DNA of 64,000 nucleotides from Anabaena sphaerica FACHB-251 (GCF_014696825.1 NZ_JACJQU010000002.1:310001-374000), one strand, 5' to 3'; positions 37,620-46,926 are shown, counted from the first letter of the stretch. Notes: generated by a model not told the origin, from the letters alone. Translations and numbers: made by a program.

Positions 37620-38008
37620 ATTGATAATAATTCTCAACTTTTTACGAAAAAAATATAAACTATAAAGCTATTCCCAGGAGGAATTATCAGGAAATTGAAC
37701 TGATCAGCCCAAAGGCAGATGGCAAGAGGGATAAGAGTTTTTATCTGTGGTGCTGTACTCAAAGTTCATCAACCACGAAGATGCTAAAAGTCTTATTATG
37801 ATTGATTTTTGAGCATCTGTATCAACTGTAACAGAATTTAATCAGAAAAGCAAGTATTTGAGAAAATTTCTCACTTTTACTAATCTTTGTCATTAGATCG
37901 GGATTACCTAAGTCTAATCATTATTTAATACAATAATCATTAGAGTTTCCAATCCAATAAATAGGCAAAAGGCTATAAAGAGCTTGGACTTCAAAAAACG
38001 TAATACCC

Positions 38009-38039
38009 AGATCCCCGACTTCTTTGAGCAGTCGGGGAT
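38009..38039. repeat. GATCCCCGACT / AGTCGGGGATC palindrome
   Basis: A strong hairpin of the type also present at 15203. The gap 37620-38271 otherwise contains the element at 38083 and AT-rich sequence with no visible gene. Confidence 0.65.
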
Positions 38040-38082
38040 CTATCTGGTTATGTTGCTCTACTTATTACGAAACATTGCATTT

Positions 38083-38246
38083 GAGAGGTTGTTTGAAAAG
38101 TATTGTATGAAACCAGCAATTGCCAGAAACCTAACCCCCTACCCCCTTCCCTACAAGGGAATGGGGATTTTAAAGCCTCTTCCCTTGCAGGGGAGAGGTT
38201 TGGAGAGGGGTTAATTTATACATAAAAAACTTTTAAAACATCCTCT
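38083..38246. mobile_element. MITE-like element, 164 bp (copy C)
   Basis: The left end gagaggttgtttgaaaagt and the right end acttttaaaacatcctct are inverted repeats closely matching those at 4059-4214. The interior contains ccccttccctacaaggga and cttgcaggggagagg hairpins shared with the blocks at 23122 and 32848. Non-coding. Confidence 0.75.
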
Positions 38247-38271
38247 GATTGATAAATTTTAATTACTAATT

Positions 38272-39012
38272 ATGGCTGTTGCATATTTCTGTTTTAATGC
38301 TGAATTAAATTATTTTTTACCCAAACATCAGAAGCAGGTAAAAATATCCCATTATTTTGAGGAAAGAAATTCTATTAAAGATACGATTGAGTCTTTTGGA
38401 ATTCCTCATACAGAAGTTAATTCTATAGAAGTTAATGGGGAATATGTCAATTTTTCTTATATAATTCAGGATGAGGACAATATTAATGTCTATCCCATTT
38501 CTGCCAGTCTGAATACATCAAGCATTTCCCTACGACCAAAAGCACCCAGTGTGATCCGTTTTGTGCTAGATGTTCATTTGGGTAAGTTGGCTACATCTTT
38601 AAGGTTGTTAGGTTTTGATACTTTATATAGTAATGACTATGGGGATGAAGAATTAGCACAAATATCTTCTAACCAAGAGAGAATTCTGTTAACTCGTGAT
38701 AAAGGTCTTTTGATGCGAAGTTTGGTGACTCATGGCTATTATGTCAGGAATACCCAACCGCAACAGCAAATTTTGGAAGTTATGCAACGTTTCGATTTAT
38801 TTACAGTAGTATCACCTTTTAAAAGATGTTTGCGTTGTAATGGGTTATTGGTATCTGTTGATAAAGAATCTGTGATTGATCAATTACCAGCAAATATAGA
38901 ATTACAGATAAATGAATTTCATCGCTGTCAAGACTGCACGCAAATTTATTGGAAAGGGTCACACTATACACGACTGCAAAATTTTATTGCCGAGATAATG
39001 GGGAGGGAATAG
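38272..39012 (+). CDS. Mut7-C RNAse-domain protein with N-terminal ubiquitin-like domain
   Basis: 246 residues. Residues about 1-85 are a Mut7-C ubiquitin-like domain (FGIPHTEVNSIEVNG is typical). Residues about 95-240 are the Mut7-C RNase, a PIN-like fold: RFVLDVHLGKLATSLRLLGFDTLYSND with its Asp, ILLTRDKGLLMR, then a zinc ribbon (Cys-x2-Cys in RCLRCNG and in RCQDCTQIYWKGSHY). The fold is predicted to cut RNA. The substrate is not known. It stands alone upstream of the ROK kinase, with about 75 bases of repeat-like spacer. Confidence 0.88.
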   Translation: MAVAYFCFNAELNYFLPKHQKQVKISHYFEERNSIKDTIESFGIPHTEVNSIEVNGEYVNFSYIIQDEDNINVYPISASLNTSSISLRPKAPSVIRFVLDVHLGKLATSLRLLGFDTLYSNDYGDEELAQISSNQERILLTRDKGLLMRSLVTHGYYVRNTQPQQQILEVMQRFDLFTVVSPFKRCLRCNGLLVSVDKESVIDQLPANIELQINEFHRCQDCTQIYWKGSHYTRLQNFIAEIMGRE

Positions 39013-39087
39013 GGAATAGGGAATGGGGTATATATTTGCCGATGCCCAATACCCAATATATAATTAATGCCCTATTTGGAAAATGTT

Positions 39088-40056
39088 ATGACATTAATAT
39101 TAGCTCTTGATTTTGGTGGAACTAAACTAGCAGCAGCGACAGTGGAAGCTGGTTCTAGGGAGTGGTTGTGTTATGAAAATCGTCTTTCACCTGCAAATGC
39201 AGATGCCTTGAGTGATGTAGAAATTATGCGATCGCTCATTGAATCTGTATTAGATAGACGCAAACCAGATGCTATTGGTGTCAGTTTTGGCGGACCAGTA
39301 GACGCAGCCACCGGACTCGTCCGACTTTCTCATCATGTTCCTGGTTGGGAAAATATACCCCTTAAACAACTGCTAGAAGAAGAATATAATGCTCCTGTTA
39401 GCATAGATAATGATGCTAATGTTGCTGCTGTTGGCGAACATCGCTTTGGTGCTGGTCGTGGATATGATAGTTTGTTTTACATCACCATCAGTACAGGTGT
39501 AGGTGGCGGTTGGATACTCAACGGTAAACCTTGGCAGGGTGCTGGTGGCATGGCCGGAGAAATTGGCCATATAGTTGTAGATCCAGCCGGTCCAGTATGC
39601 CTATGTGGAAAGCGCGGATGTGTAGAACGTTTAGCTTCTGGGCCTTACATGGCACAAAATGCACGGGAACTACTGGAGAAAGAAACCCATAATTCCCCAA
39701 CCAGCACCAGAGGAGAAATACTTAAATATTTGGTAGGCAACGATTTGAACGTAATTACCGGGCAAATAGTGAGTGTAGCCGCAGCGCATGGTGATGAACT
39801 AGCCAGAGAAGTATTATACAAAGCCGCTTGGGCGCTGGGTGTAGGAATTGGTAACGTGGCCAACTTAATGAACCCCCAACGCTTTGTTTTAGGTGGTGGA
39901 GTCACCAAAGCCGGGGATAGTTTTTGGGCTACAGTACGCAAAGTGGCACACGAAACCGCATTACCAGAAGTGAATTTTGAAGTTGTGCGGGCGTTGTTGG
40001 GGGATGAAGCCCCATTGTGGGGGGCTGTGGCTTTGGGTTTGGATGTTGTACGGTAA
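39088..40056 (+). CDS. ROK-family sugar kinase (glucokinase-like)
   Basis: 322 residues from the ATG at 39088, seven codons inside the longest frame; this start puts the phosphate-binding LALDFGGTKLAAATVE at the N-terminus as in the family. Further signs: SIDNDANVAAVGEHRFGAG (with the catalytic Asp), ISTGVGGGWILNGK, GEIGHIVVDPAGPVCLCGKRGCVERLASG (the ROK zinc site C-x-C-G-x-x-G-C plus His) and the C-terminal FVLGGGVTKAG. It should phosphorylate a hexose with ATP; glucose is a guess. Confidence 0.92.
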   Translation: MTLILALDFGGTKLAAATVEAGSREWLCYENRLSPANADALSDVEIMRSLIESVLDRRKPDAIGVSFGGPVDAATGLVRLSHHVPGWENIPLKQLLEEEYNAPVSIDNDANVAAVGEHRFGAGRGYDSLFYITISTGVGGGWILNGKPWQGAGGMAGEIGHIVVDPAGPVCLCGKRGCVERLASGPYMAQNARELLEKETHNSPTSTRGEILKYLVGNDLNVITGQIVSVAAAHGDELAREVLYKAAWALGVGIGNVANLMNPQRFVLGGGVTKAGDSFWATVRKVAHETALPEVNFEVVRALLGDEAPLWGAVALGLDVVR

Positions 40057-40108
40057 TTTAAGGAACAGGGAACAGAAAAATATATACTGTCACCTGTCAC
40101 CTGTTATC

Positions 40109-41440
40109 CTAGCGATCGCGTTTTTTCCCATAGTGTGATGCAGAGGAACTATCACCAGACTTTTTTGCTGCCTTATAACCCGATCTCCGTGGTGTCGTTT
40201 TCCGTTTAGCAGTAGCGCCAGCCGTCTCCTGATCACCTCCAGGTTGGGGTTTTTGTCTGCGTCCATTTTGAATTGGTTCAGGCTTAATATCCGGGTTAAT
40301 TCCAAAGCCAGCAAGCACTTCTAATGACAACGGCTGCTTGATCAGTTTTTCGATATCTGCCAACAAATGTAACTCATCGACACAGACCAGAGACACAGCC
40401 TCACCTTTTGCACCAGCGCGGCCTGTGCGACCGATACGATGAACATAATCTTCTGGTACATTGGGCAAATCGAAATTGACAACATGGGGTAATTCACTAA
40501 TATCAAGACCCCTAGCTGCAATATCGGTGGCTACAAGTACCTGTAACTTACCATCCTTGAACTTTGCTAAAGCGTGGGTACGCGCCCCTTGGCTTTTATT
40601 CCCGTGAATTGCCAATGCTTGAATGCGGTCTTCATTCAACTGCTTCACCAGACGGTCAGCACCGTATTTAGTCCGAGTAAACACCAGAACTTGATACCAA
40701 TCATCTTGTTTAATTAAGTGTGCTAGTAAGTGACGCTTTTTATCACGGTCTACCTGATAAGCTCTTTGTGCGATCGTATCTGCGGTAACGTTGCGGCGTG
40801 CTACCTCAATCATCGTCGGGCGATTCAGCAACCCTGCGGCTAGTTCCTTGATTTTATCGGAGAAGGTAGCAAAGAATAACAAATTTTGACGCTGCTTAGG
40901 CAAAATCGCCAGAATCCGCCGGATATCACGAATAAAGCCCATATCCAGCATTCGATCAGCTTCATCCAACACCAAAACCTCAACCCGTGATAGGTTCACC
41001 GTTCCCTGTTGCAGATGGTCTAGCAGTCTTCCAGGAGTAGCAACCAGAATATCGACACCGCTTTTCAACTGCCGTTTTTGCGGATTAATACTTACCCCAC
41101 CGAATATCACCGTTGATTTTAGTTTCAGATACTTACCATAATCATGCACATTTTCCTGTATCTGGGCGGCGAGTTCCCGTGTAGGGGTGAGAATCAACGC
41201 CCGAATAGGCATCCATCCAGTAGGATTACTTTTAACGTTGTTGTTTGACGACAACTGATGTAGAAGTGGCAAAGTGAAACTCGCGGTTTTTCCCGTACCT
41301 GTTTGAGCGCCCGCTAGTAAATCACCACCCGCTAATACTGCTGGAATCGCCTGTGTTTGAATTGGCGTGGGTTTGGTGTATCCTAGTTCTGTAACTGCGC
41401 GAATAATTTCATTGGACAAGCCGAGATTAGAAAAAGACAT
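40109..41440 (-). CDS. DEAD-box RNA helicase, RhlE-like
   Basis: 443 residues. Q motif and motif I AQTGTGKT (about 45-52), [14 protein letters not shown], motif II DEAD (about 155-158), motif [12 protein letters not shown], and a basic C-terminal tail of about 60 residues ([28 protein letters not shown]) typical of cold-inducible cyanobacterial helicases. One oddity: motif III, normally SAT, reads FAT (LLFFATFSD), a change explained by a single base (TCT to TTT). Motif III couples ATP hydrolysis to unwinding, so the enzyme may be impaired. The 5' leader (41441-41560) is hairpin-prone. Confidence 0.93.
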   Translation of the reverse strand: MSFSNLGLSNEIIRAVTELGYTKPTPIQTQAIPAVLAGGDLLAGAQTGTGKTASFTLPLLHQLSSNNNVKSNPTGWMPIRALILTPTRELAAQIQENVHDYGKYLKLKSTVIFGGVSINPQKRQLKSGVDILVATPGRLLDHLQQGTVNLSRVEVLVLDEADRMLDMGFIRDIRRILAILPKQRQNLLFFATFSDKIKELAAGLLNRPTMIEVARRNVTADTIAQRAYQVDRDKKRHLLAHLIKQDDWYQVLVFTRTKYGADRLVKQLNEDRIQALAIHGNKSQGARTHALAKFKDGKLQVLVATDIAARGLDISELPHVVNFDLPNVPEDYVHRIGRTGRAGAKGEAVSLVCVDELHLLADIEKLIKQPLSLEVLAGFGINPDIKPEPIQNGRRQKPQPGGDQETAGATAKRKTTPRRSGYKAAKKSGDSSSASHYGKKRDR

Positions 41441-41647
41441 AGAACTCCGTAAATAACATCGGCCTGTCGCTCATTACAGCGTCAGTCTTAGGCGGAATGT
41501 GGGTTTGAAGGGCTGCATAGGCAAAGTACCCCAAGACTGAGAGCATAAGCCGCAGCACTGTATTTTAACAGAGTTTGGCTATTGATTTGTAGAAGTAAAC
41601 TTTTTAACAAAAAATCGCAATTTTGACAGCAACGATTTATTAAATTC

Positions 41648-42038
41648 TCAATTGCGGACAAATTGTTGATTAGAGATCTCCAGAAATTTAATGTCCCTTA
41701 GTAGTTTGACTGATTTATTTCTCGCGTCAGGTTTGTGAATGTTGGTGATAAGTATCATATTTGTTGAGAGAATTTTGGGGAGAATGGACTCCAATTACAA
41801 CAAAATTTCTTTTGAACAAACTCCCAGTAATGTGCTGTTGGTGTACTAATCTTCCTCCACTGCCAACTGGTGGTGTCATGATATCGGATAATGCTTGAGA
41901 AATGGTTTCTTTAGATTCTGGGGGGTATTCTGTATAGTTGAAGTTTGACCATTGTTGATCTAGAGTGTGGGTTTTTAGTTGTTTGATGGTGCGACTCAGA
42001 AGAAATTCGTTTTCACCAAAGTATAAGTATATTGGCAT
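41648..42038 (-). pseudogene. decayed holA (DNA polymerase III delta subunit) N-terminal copy
   Basis: The frame starting at ATG 42038 matches the delta N-terminus for 65 codons (PIYLYFGENEFLLSRTIKQL, TLDQQWSNFNYTEY, MTPPVGSGGRLV). Immediately after, the homology continues in the next frame: TNSTLLGVCSKEILL, then a TAA where a Gln codon would stand, then LESILPKILSTNMILITNIHKPDARNKSVKLLRD, which matches the delta segment ending KPDxRxKSTKLL. The matching sequence ends near 41648. One frameshift, one stop and loss of the C-terminal half make it non-functional. An intact holA must exist elsewhere. Confidence 0.8.
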
Positions 42039-42251
42039 AGTAGTACGGCAATTTTATTGTCATACATGAGCGTAAGCTCTAAGCCCACTATAATTTTGTT
42101 TGTATGGGGAAGCAGTCATTCAACGAAATGGCATTTTGTGTAATACTATTACTAACCCGCTTTCAAGAAATAAAAGTATTTTTTTGATTTGTGGCTGGTG
42201 GTAATAATCGCGATATGATAATTTTGTCCAGATAAAGGTTATCTAATAAAT

Positions 42252-43595
42252 ATGGTTAGTCCTTTCAGCCAAAAGCCAGATCCATATCCATTTAAGGGAG
42301 GAGAACCTTCCGATTACGAAGTAGTTATCGGTAAAGTTGGTACTTGGTGTACACGCCATCGTGAAAGTAGAGAGACAATTCAATCTGTTCAACCCTCAAG
42401 TGGTAATATGATTCAAATTGCTAATCTTGGACTAAATATACTTAATCTTGGTATAGGTATTTATAATATTGTCCAAATTCATAAAGTTAAAAATAAATTA
42501 GATCAAAATCAGAATCAACTTCAATTAATTTCTGACAAATTAGACCAAAATCAGGAGCAGATTCAATCACAATTTGATAAATTAGAACGGGATAAAGAAC
42601 AGATTCAGTTATGCTTTAAAAGTATTCAGAGTGCTTTATCTGCTCAACATAGAACCCTTGAGGTACTGGTGTGTAATCAGTATAATGTAACTCAGCAAAT
42701 GAATATACTCCGTGAGGAAATGCTTACAGGATTTCAAAATATTGTAGAAGAGATAAAAGATGTAGAAGCTCGCAGACGTAGAGAAGAGTTTGAAACTCGA
42801 ACCTTTAAATTACTTAAAACCTATGAGCGTTTTAGCTATATATTGCCTGAATTACTAGAAGCAGATCAATTAATTGAAAGAGCCGAAGATTTAGAAGCTT
42901 GGATACGAACTCAATTGAATCGTATTGATATAGGAAAGCCTGAAAGATTACCATTACTGGTAGCTCTTTCTTTTAGTGTAAGAGCAAAAGCTGATGCTTT
43001 TGAAGCTAAGGGAGGAGATTATACAACTTTTGCTAACAAAGATATTTCTCTACTAATAAATCAACTTCATGATGAGGCTTACGCATTCTGTGAGGGACGT
43101 AGTTTATATACTCTTGGTGTAGAAATGCCAGAAATTCTCTACCAGTACGCTTTATTGAATCGGAGTATTTGTAGAGGAAATCATTTAAAGAGCCAAGTAG
43201 ATTCTGAAGTGATTTTCTCAGCAGAAGAAGTGATTTGGGATGATGGAATGCAAGAGTTAAGAGAATTATTTAAGCCCAATATTGAACACGTCGAATTCCT
43301 GAGCGGAAACCAAGATATTAAACTAAATACTCTGGCAGATTATGATTGGTATACACGTTTTGCTAATGAAGATCAACTGACTTTCAGCGTTCACTCTCGC
43401 CCCTCAATAAAACTTGCTGATATTCTACGAAAGATAGGTCATCCAGAACCTCAAACAGGGGGAATTGGAAAAACTAAACTCAATACTCTTATGACTTTTG
43501 CACTACCTGAACAAATTAACAATATTTCGCATCTTATACAATCTGAGTTTGAGTTAGAAATTTCTCCTAGACTTCTTGAGGGTGTAAATAAATAA
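42252..43595 (+). CDS. unrecognised coiled-coil protein with a glycine-rich hydrophobic segment
   Basis: 447 residues, ATG at 42252. Order of parts: a soluble 45-residue start; a hydrophobic, helical segment NMIQIANLGLNILNLGIGIYNIVQI (about 52-76); a coiled coil of repeated KLDQNQ units (about 80-125); a long charged helix (about 150-190, EEIKDVEARRRREEFE); and a largely helical 250-residue C-terminal domain with acidic patches (EVIWDDGMQELRELF). No catalytic motif is visible. The membrane-like segment followed by a Q-rich coiled coil recurs in cyanobacterial proteins I cannot assign. A broken Uma2 gene follows. Confidence 0.7.
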   Translation: MVSPFSQKPDPYPFKGGEPSDYEVVIGKVGTWCTRHRESRETIQSVQPSSGNMIQIANLGLNILNLGIGIYNIVQIHKVKNKLDQNQNQLQLISDKLDQNQEQIQSQFDKLERDKEQIQLCFKSIQSALSAQHRTLEVLVCNQYNVTQQMNILREEMLTGFQNIVEEIKDVEARRRREEFETRTFKLLKTYERFSYILPELLEADQLIERAEDLEAWIRTQLNRIDIGKPERLPLLVALSFSVRAKADAFEAKGGDYTTFANKDISLLINQLHDEAYAFCEGRSLYTLGVEMPEILYQYALLNRSICRGNHLKSQVDSEVIFSAEEVIWDDGMQELRELFKPNIEHVEFLSGNQDIKLNTLADYDWYTRFANEDQLTFSVHSRPSIKLADILRKIGHPEPQTGGIGKTKLNTLMTFALPEQINNISHLIQSEFELEISPRLLEGVNK

Positions 43596-43609
43596 TTGTG
43601 ATGTAGTGC

Positions 43610-43771
43610 GAAAACCGTCAAAGTTACTGGTTACGATGGTGGGATCAAGACGGGAATTTGCTACTTTGGGGTTCTGAGTTAGTGCAGCAATAACGACTTG
43701 CTAAAGAAGCGGCCTTAAAACGCCTAGAGGAGTTAGAAAAACGCCTCCGAGATGCTGGCATTGCTGATTAA
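43610..43771 (+). pseudogene. C-terminal remnant of a Uma2-family gene
   Basis: In one frame the sequence reads YWLRWWDQDGNLLLWGSELVQQ, a TAA stop, then RLAKEAALKRLEELEKRLRDAGIAD and a final stop. This is the usual C-terminal region of the longer Uma2 proteins: a W-rich strand and a coiled-coil tail. The nuclease core is missing and the internal stop looks like a Gln-to-TAA change. The remnant lies directly after the coiled-coil gene. Confidence 0.75.
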
Positions 43772-43776
43772 ATTTG

Positions 43777-43809
43777 TTCACATAAATTTCACATAAATTT
43801 CACATAAAT
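43777..43809. repeat. three tandem copies of ttcacataaat (period 11)
   Basis: Exact 11-bp units directly after the Uma2 remnant and before a terminator hairpin. Confidence 0.85.
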
Positions 43810-43820
43810 TCAAGAATATT

Positions 43821-43857
43821 AAATCCCCAACTGCTGCCAAAAGTAGGGGATTTTTTA
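43821..43857 (+). terminator. rho-independent terminator
   Basis: AAATCCCC pairs with GGGGATTT across a 16-base loop, followed by a T-rich run on the plus strand. It would end transcription from the coiled-coil gene and Uma2 remnant. The rest of the gap to 44174 is AT-rich with no visible gene and probably holds the cpcL promoter. Confidence 0.7.
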
Positions 43858-44174
43858 TTTTTTAATCAATCATTAACACCTTTTTTCAATCCTACAGCTA
43901 CTTTAGATACAGAAGATAATCGAATTAGATATTATGCTACTTTGTGGTTAGGAAGACAATTATGAGCATCATTATTTAATTTTTTCACAATCTTTGATTT
44001 TTTAACAATTATTTACTTGTAAAATTAGACCCTGATTTTCACAATATTGAATAAGAATTTTAACTTTTAGATTTAACAAAAGTTGGTAAGTACAGTTCTA
44101 CCAACTAACCTGACAAACCAAAGTTATTGCGTAAATCCTGAAAACATCATTTTTACAACTTCAACAGGATAACC

Positions 44175-44924
44175 ATGACTATTCCTCTACTAAAATACTC
44201 TCCCTCCAGTCAAAACCAAAGAGTTAAAAGTTTTGAAATTCCTGGAGACGAACAACCCAGAATTTACACCACAGAAGGAACTCCTGACACAGCGGAAATT
44301 GATCAGTTAATTTGGGCTGCATATCGTCAAATTTTTAACGAACAACAAATTCTGGTTAGCAACCGTCAATTAGCCCTAGAATCCCAATTAAAACACAAAA
44401 GTATCACCGTTAGGGATTTTATCAGAGGATTGCTATTATCAGAAACATTCCGCTTACGCAACTACGACACAAACAACAATTACCGCTTCGTAGAAATGTG
44501 TATCCAAAGAGTTTTAGGCAGGAATGTTTACAGTAAAGAAGAAACAATGGCCTGGTCTATAATTCTGGGTACAAAAGGAAGACAAGGTTTCATTGATGCA
44601 CTACTCAATAGTGAAGAATATCAAAGTAATTTTGGTGATAACACTGTTCCCTATCAACGGCGGAGAATTATTGCTCAACATAGTATAGGAGAGTTACCTT
44701 TTAGCCAATTTCCTCGTTATGATCAATACCATCGTCAACAACTAGAGAACTTAGGATATTTCCAAGCTAAAGCACCTCTAGGATATTGGTGGAATCAGCA
44801 CAAACCTCCTTACAATCCAGTTTCCCTATTGATTTCATCACCTCTTTTGTTCATAGCACATCTCGTCTTTTTTGCATTCATAGTTTATATCGTTCTCACC
44901 TATTATGGTGTGATTCACTTGTAA
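44175..44924 (+). CDS. cpcL: membrane-anchored phycobilisome linker CpcL (CpcG2/CpcG3 type)
   Basis: 249 residues. Residues about 18-150 form the phycobilisome linker domain (IDQLIWAAYRQIFNEQQ, SVRDFIRGL-like ITVRDFIRGLLLSETFR, RFVEMCIQRVLGRNVYSKEE, GFIDALLNSEEYQSNFG). Instead of the long soluble tail of CpcG, it ends in a hydrophobic helix (about 222-246, LFIAHLVFFAFIVYIVLTYY). That helix is the mark of CpcL, which anchors rod-type phycobilisomes without an allophycocyanin core to thylakoids and passes energy to photosystem I. A repeat element with two hairpins follows the stop codon. Confidence 0.93.
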   Translation: MTIPLLKYSPSSQNQRVKSFEIPGDEQPRIYTTEGTPDTAEIDQLIWAAYRQIFNEQQILVSNRQLALESQLKHKSITVRDFIRGLLLSETFRLRNYDTNNNYRFVEMCIQRVLGRNVYSKEETMAWSIILGTKGRQGFIDALLNSEEYQSNFGDNTVPYQRRRIIAQHSIGELPFSQFPRYDQYHRQQLENLGYFQAKAPLGYWWNQHKPPYNPVSLLISSPLLFIAHLVFFAFIVYIVLTYYGVIHL

Positions 44925-45115
44925 TATTACAAAAAAAGGAACAGGGAACAGGGAACAGGGAACAGATAAGAAACTTTTGTTCTGAGTTTAAAGCTCAGTC
45001 AAAAAAAAAGATGTTTTTTGAGATGACGAGCAACGAAAAAAAACAGTGTCATTATTTCAATCTCATGTTTTTAAACATGAGTTTTTCTATTCCCTGTGGC
45101 CCGTTCCCTGTTCCC
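44925..45115 (+). repeat. two-hairpin dispersed repeat downstream of cpcL
   Basis: It contains a run of ggaacag units, the palindrome ctgagtttaaagctcag and the palindrome catgtttttaaacatg. The same elements in the same order occur inverted at 51383-51536, downstream of rubrerythrin. In both places the repeat begins just past the 3' end of a gene and has the same orientation relative to it. The remaining gap to 45240 is a short tandem tract. Confidence 0.75.
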
Positions 45116-45240
45116 TCTGAACTGTCATTAATGAGGAATTGGGGACTGGGGACTGGGAAAAAAAATTTTAGATTTTAGATTTTAGATTGGAGTTCATGAA
45201 AGACAATCCAAAATCCAAAACTCCTGACTCCTGGATATTC

Positions 45241-46926
45241 TTAACTTACCATCTCTTGCTCTTCACGCCATAATTGATATAACCGATTTGCAGGAATTGT
45301 CATATACAAAATATCTCCCGCACTCAGATTAGTATCCAACAAATCCCAACCGTGTAAAGTTTGGTGATTCGTCTCTACATACAAAGGGACAAAATCGGCA
45401 TATCTAGCTACATCTTTCACCCACTGACCACAAAAAGGATGCTTAGGAGTAATCAAAGTTGCAAAAGCAACCCATAAATTATCAGCAATAATGCCATTAC
45501 CAATAATTCTACCTCCCAGGGCAGCAGCTGCAAAAGCTGGTGCGGCTAATTCTGCTGGACTGAGTACAGCTTCAAAATCAAATACCTGTTGTGCCATCCC
45601 GGCAAAATCAGGATCAGCATAATTAACAATAACAGGAATTTTTGGTGTTAAACCTTTGGCTTTGAGGGCAATTTCTAAATTAGTAGCATCGTTATTAGTA
45701 ACAGCTAAAACTGCGGCTGCGGTATTTATATTACTTGTTTTTAGAGTGGTTAGGAAACTTGCATCTGCCAGAATTACAGGAATACTCATTCCCCTAGCAG
45801 TGTTGACAAATCTATTATTAGGATCTGTTTCAATCACGACTACTTCATGTCCACCCGCGTGCAGTTGCTGAATAATTCTAATGCCAATTCCACTTAAACC
45901 ACAGACAATATAATGATTACGTTGGGGAATTCTGGCTGCATCCCAAAATTGTTTGAGACGAGTTCCTAACACAAAATCCGTAAGCATAGCATACCAAATA
46001 CCAAAGACTACTGCTCCTGCCAGCATCATGAAAACGGTAAATAATTTAATACTATTGGGTGCGTTTTCTACTACTTTGTCATTACCACCAGCACCTGTGA
46101 TCATGCCCACAGCAAAATATAAAGCATCAACAAATGAGATATTTAATTTTGTAGAAACATAAGTAAATGTAGCGATTAAAATAATTACTATTACTGCCAT
46201 AGCCATGGCTAGGACTGATCTGGCGTGTTTCTGAAATTGCCGGATACTTGTGAAGATTTTGAGCAGTTTTCTTCCCCATGATTTGCGTGTTTGGTTGATG
46301 CGGGGTTGAGTACCAATAATTAAGCGATCGCCTACTTTTAAACGTTGTTCTGCTAACACGGCTGTTACTAAATTTATCTTCCCAATTACAGGTAGATAAT
46401 AAATCAGCATCCGTGACTTATCTTCCCACAAATCACTTATTTTTCTACCTCTCCAATTATGATCTTCATGAATATATTCTTCTTGAATTGGCCAAGTCTG
46501 CTCAAATAATTTGATTTGTCCGATTGCTTGATTTCCCAAAGCTGCGAAAGTAAATACTGGTGCTGCCAAACCCACAACACTCATACTTAAATGGTCTATG
46601 AGAGTATGATCTAGACGTTCACCCAAATTTGTATTATAAAAGCGATTGATAATGCGAATATGAGGATTCAGAATTCGCGCTTGCATCATAATTGACAAAT
46701 TTAGGGCATCATCAGAACCAGCAATTACTAAAGTATGTGCCTGTTCAATTCCTGCTGATTGCAGGGTAGAAGCTGCACATAATTCACCAACAATTACATC
46801 TCCCGTAGCTTCACCAGGTATGGGTTTCCGATGAATACCAACAACCAAAGCACCCTGTTGTCTCAACAGACGAAAGATTTTATATCCGGTACGTCCTAAG
46901 CCGCAAACAATAATTCGAGGTTTCAT
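45241..46926 (-). CDS. double-RCK channel-like protein with atypical pore loop
   Basis: 561 residues. An N-terminal RCK/TrkA-N domain (IIVCGLGRTGYKIFRLL, about 4-20) and its C-terminal lobe come first. Then follow a helix (about 237-258), a pore-like loop FVDALYFAVGMITGAGGNDKV (about 267-287) and a second helix (about 292-318), and a second complete RCK (YIVCGLSGIGIRIIQQL, about 339-355). Ordinary prokaryotic potassium channels have the pore first and TVGYG in the filter; here the filter position reads ITGAGGND. Ion selectivity cannot be deduced. It may conduct other cations or act as a nucleotide-gated sensor. It is encoded alone. Confidence 0.8.
   Translation of the reverse strand: MKPRIIVCGLGRTGYKIFRLLRQQGALVVGIHRKPIPGEATGDVIVGELCAASTLQSAGIEQAHTLVIAGSDDALNLSIMMQARILNPHIRIINRFYNTNLGERLDHTLIDHLSMSVVGLAAPVFTFAALGNQAIGQIKLFEQTWPIQEEYIHEDHNWRGRKISDLWEDKSRMLIYYLPVIGKINLVTAVLAEQRLKVGDRLIIGTQPRINQTRKSWGRKLLKIFTSIRQFQKHARSVLAMAMAVIVIILIATFTYVSTKLNISFVDALYFAVGMITGAGGNDKVVENAPNSIKLFTVFMMLAGAVVFGIWYAMLTDFVLGTRLKQFWDAARIPQRNHYIVCGLSGIGIRIIQQLHAGGHEVVVIETDPNNRFVNTARGMSIPVILADASFLTTLKTSNINTAAAVLAVTNNDATNLEIALKAKGLTPKIPVIVNYADPDFAGMAQQVFDFEAVLSPAELAAPAFAAAALGGRIIGNGIIADNLWVAFATLITPKHPFCGQWVKDVARYADFVPLYVETNHQTLHGWDLLDTNLSAGDILYMTIPANRLYQLWREEQEMVS

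Noticed and set aside
37984-38214. 76-codon plus-strand frame
   Set aside because: Crosses a palindrome and most of a MITE-like element.
44786-45178. 130-codon frame overlapping the end of cpcL
   Set aside because: Shadow of cpcL continuing into a dispersed repeat.
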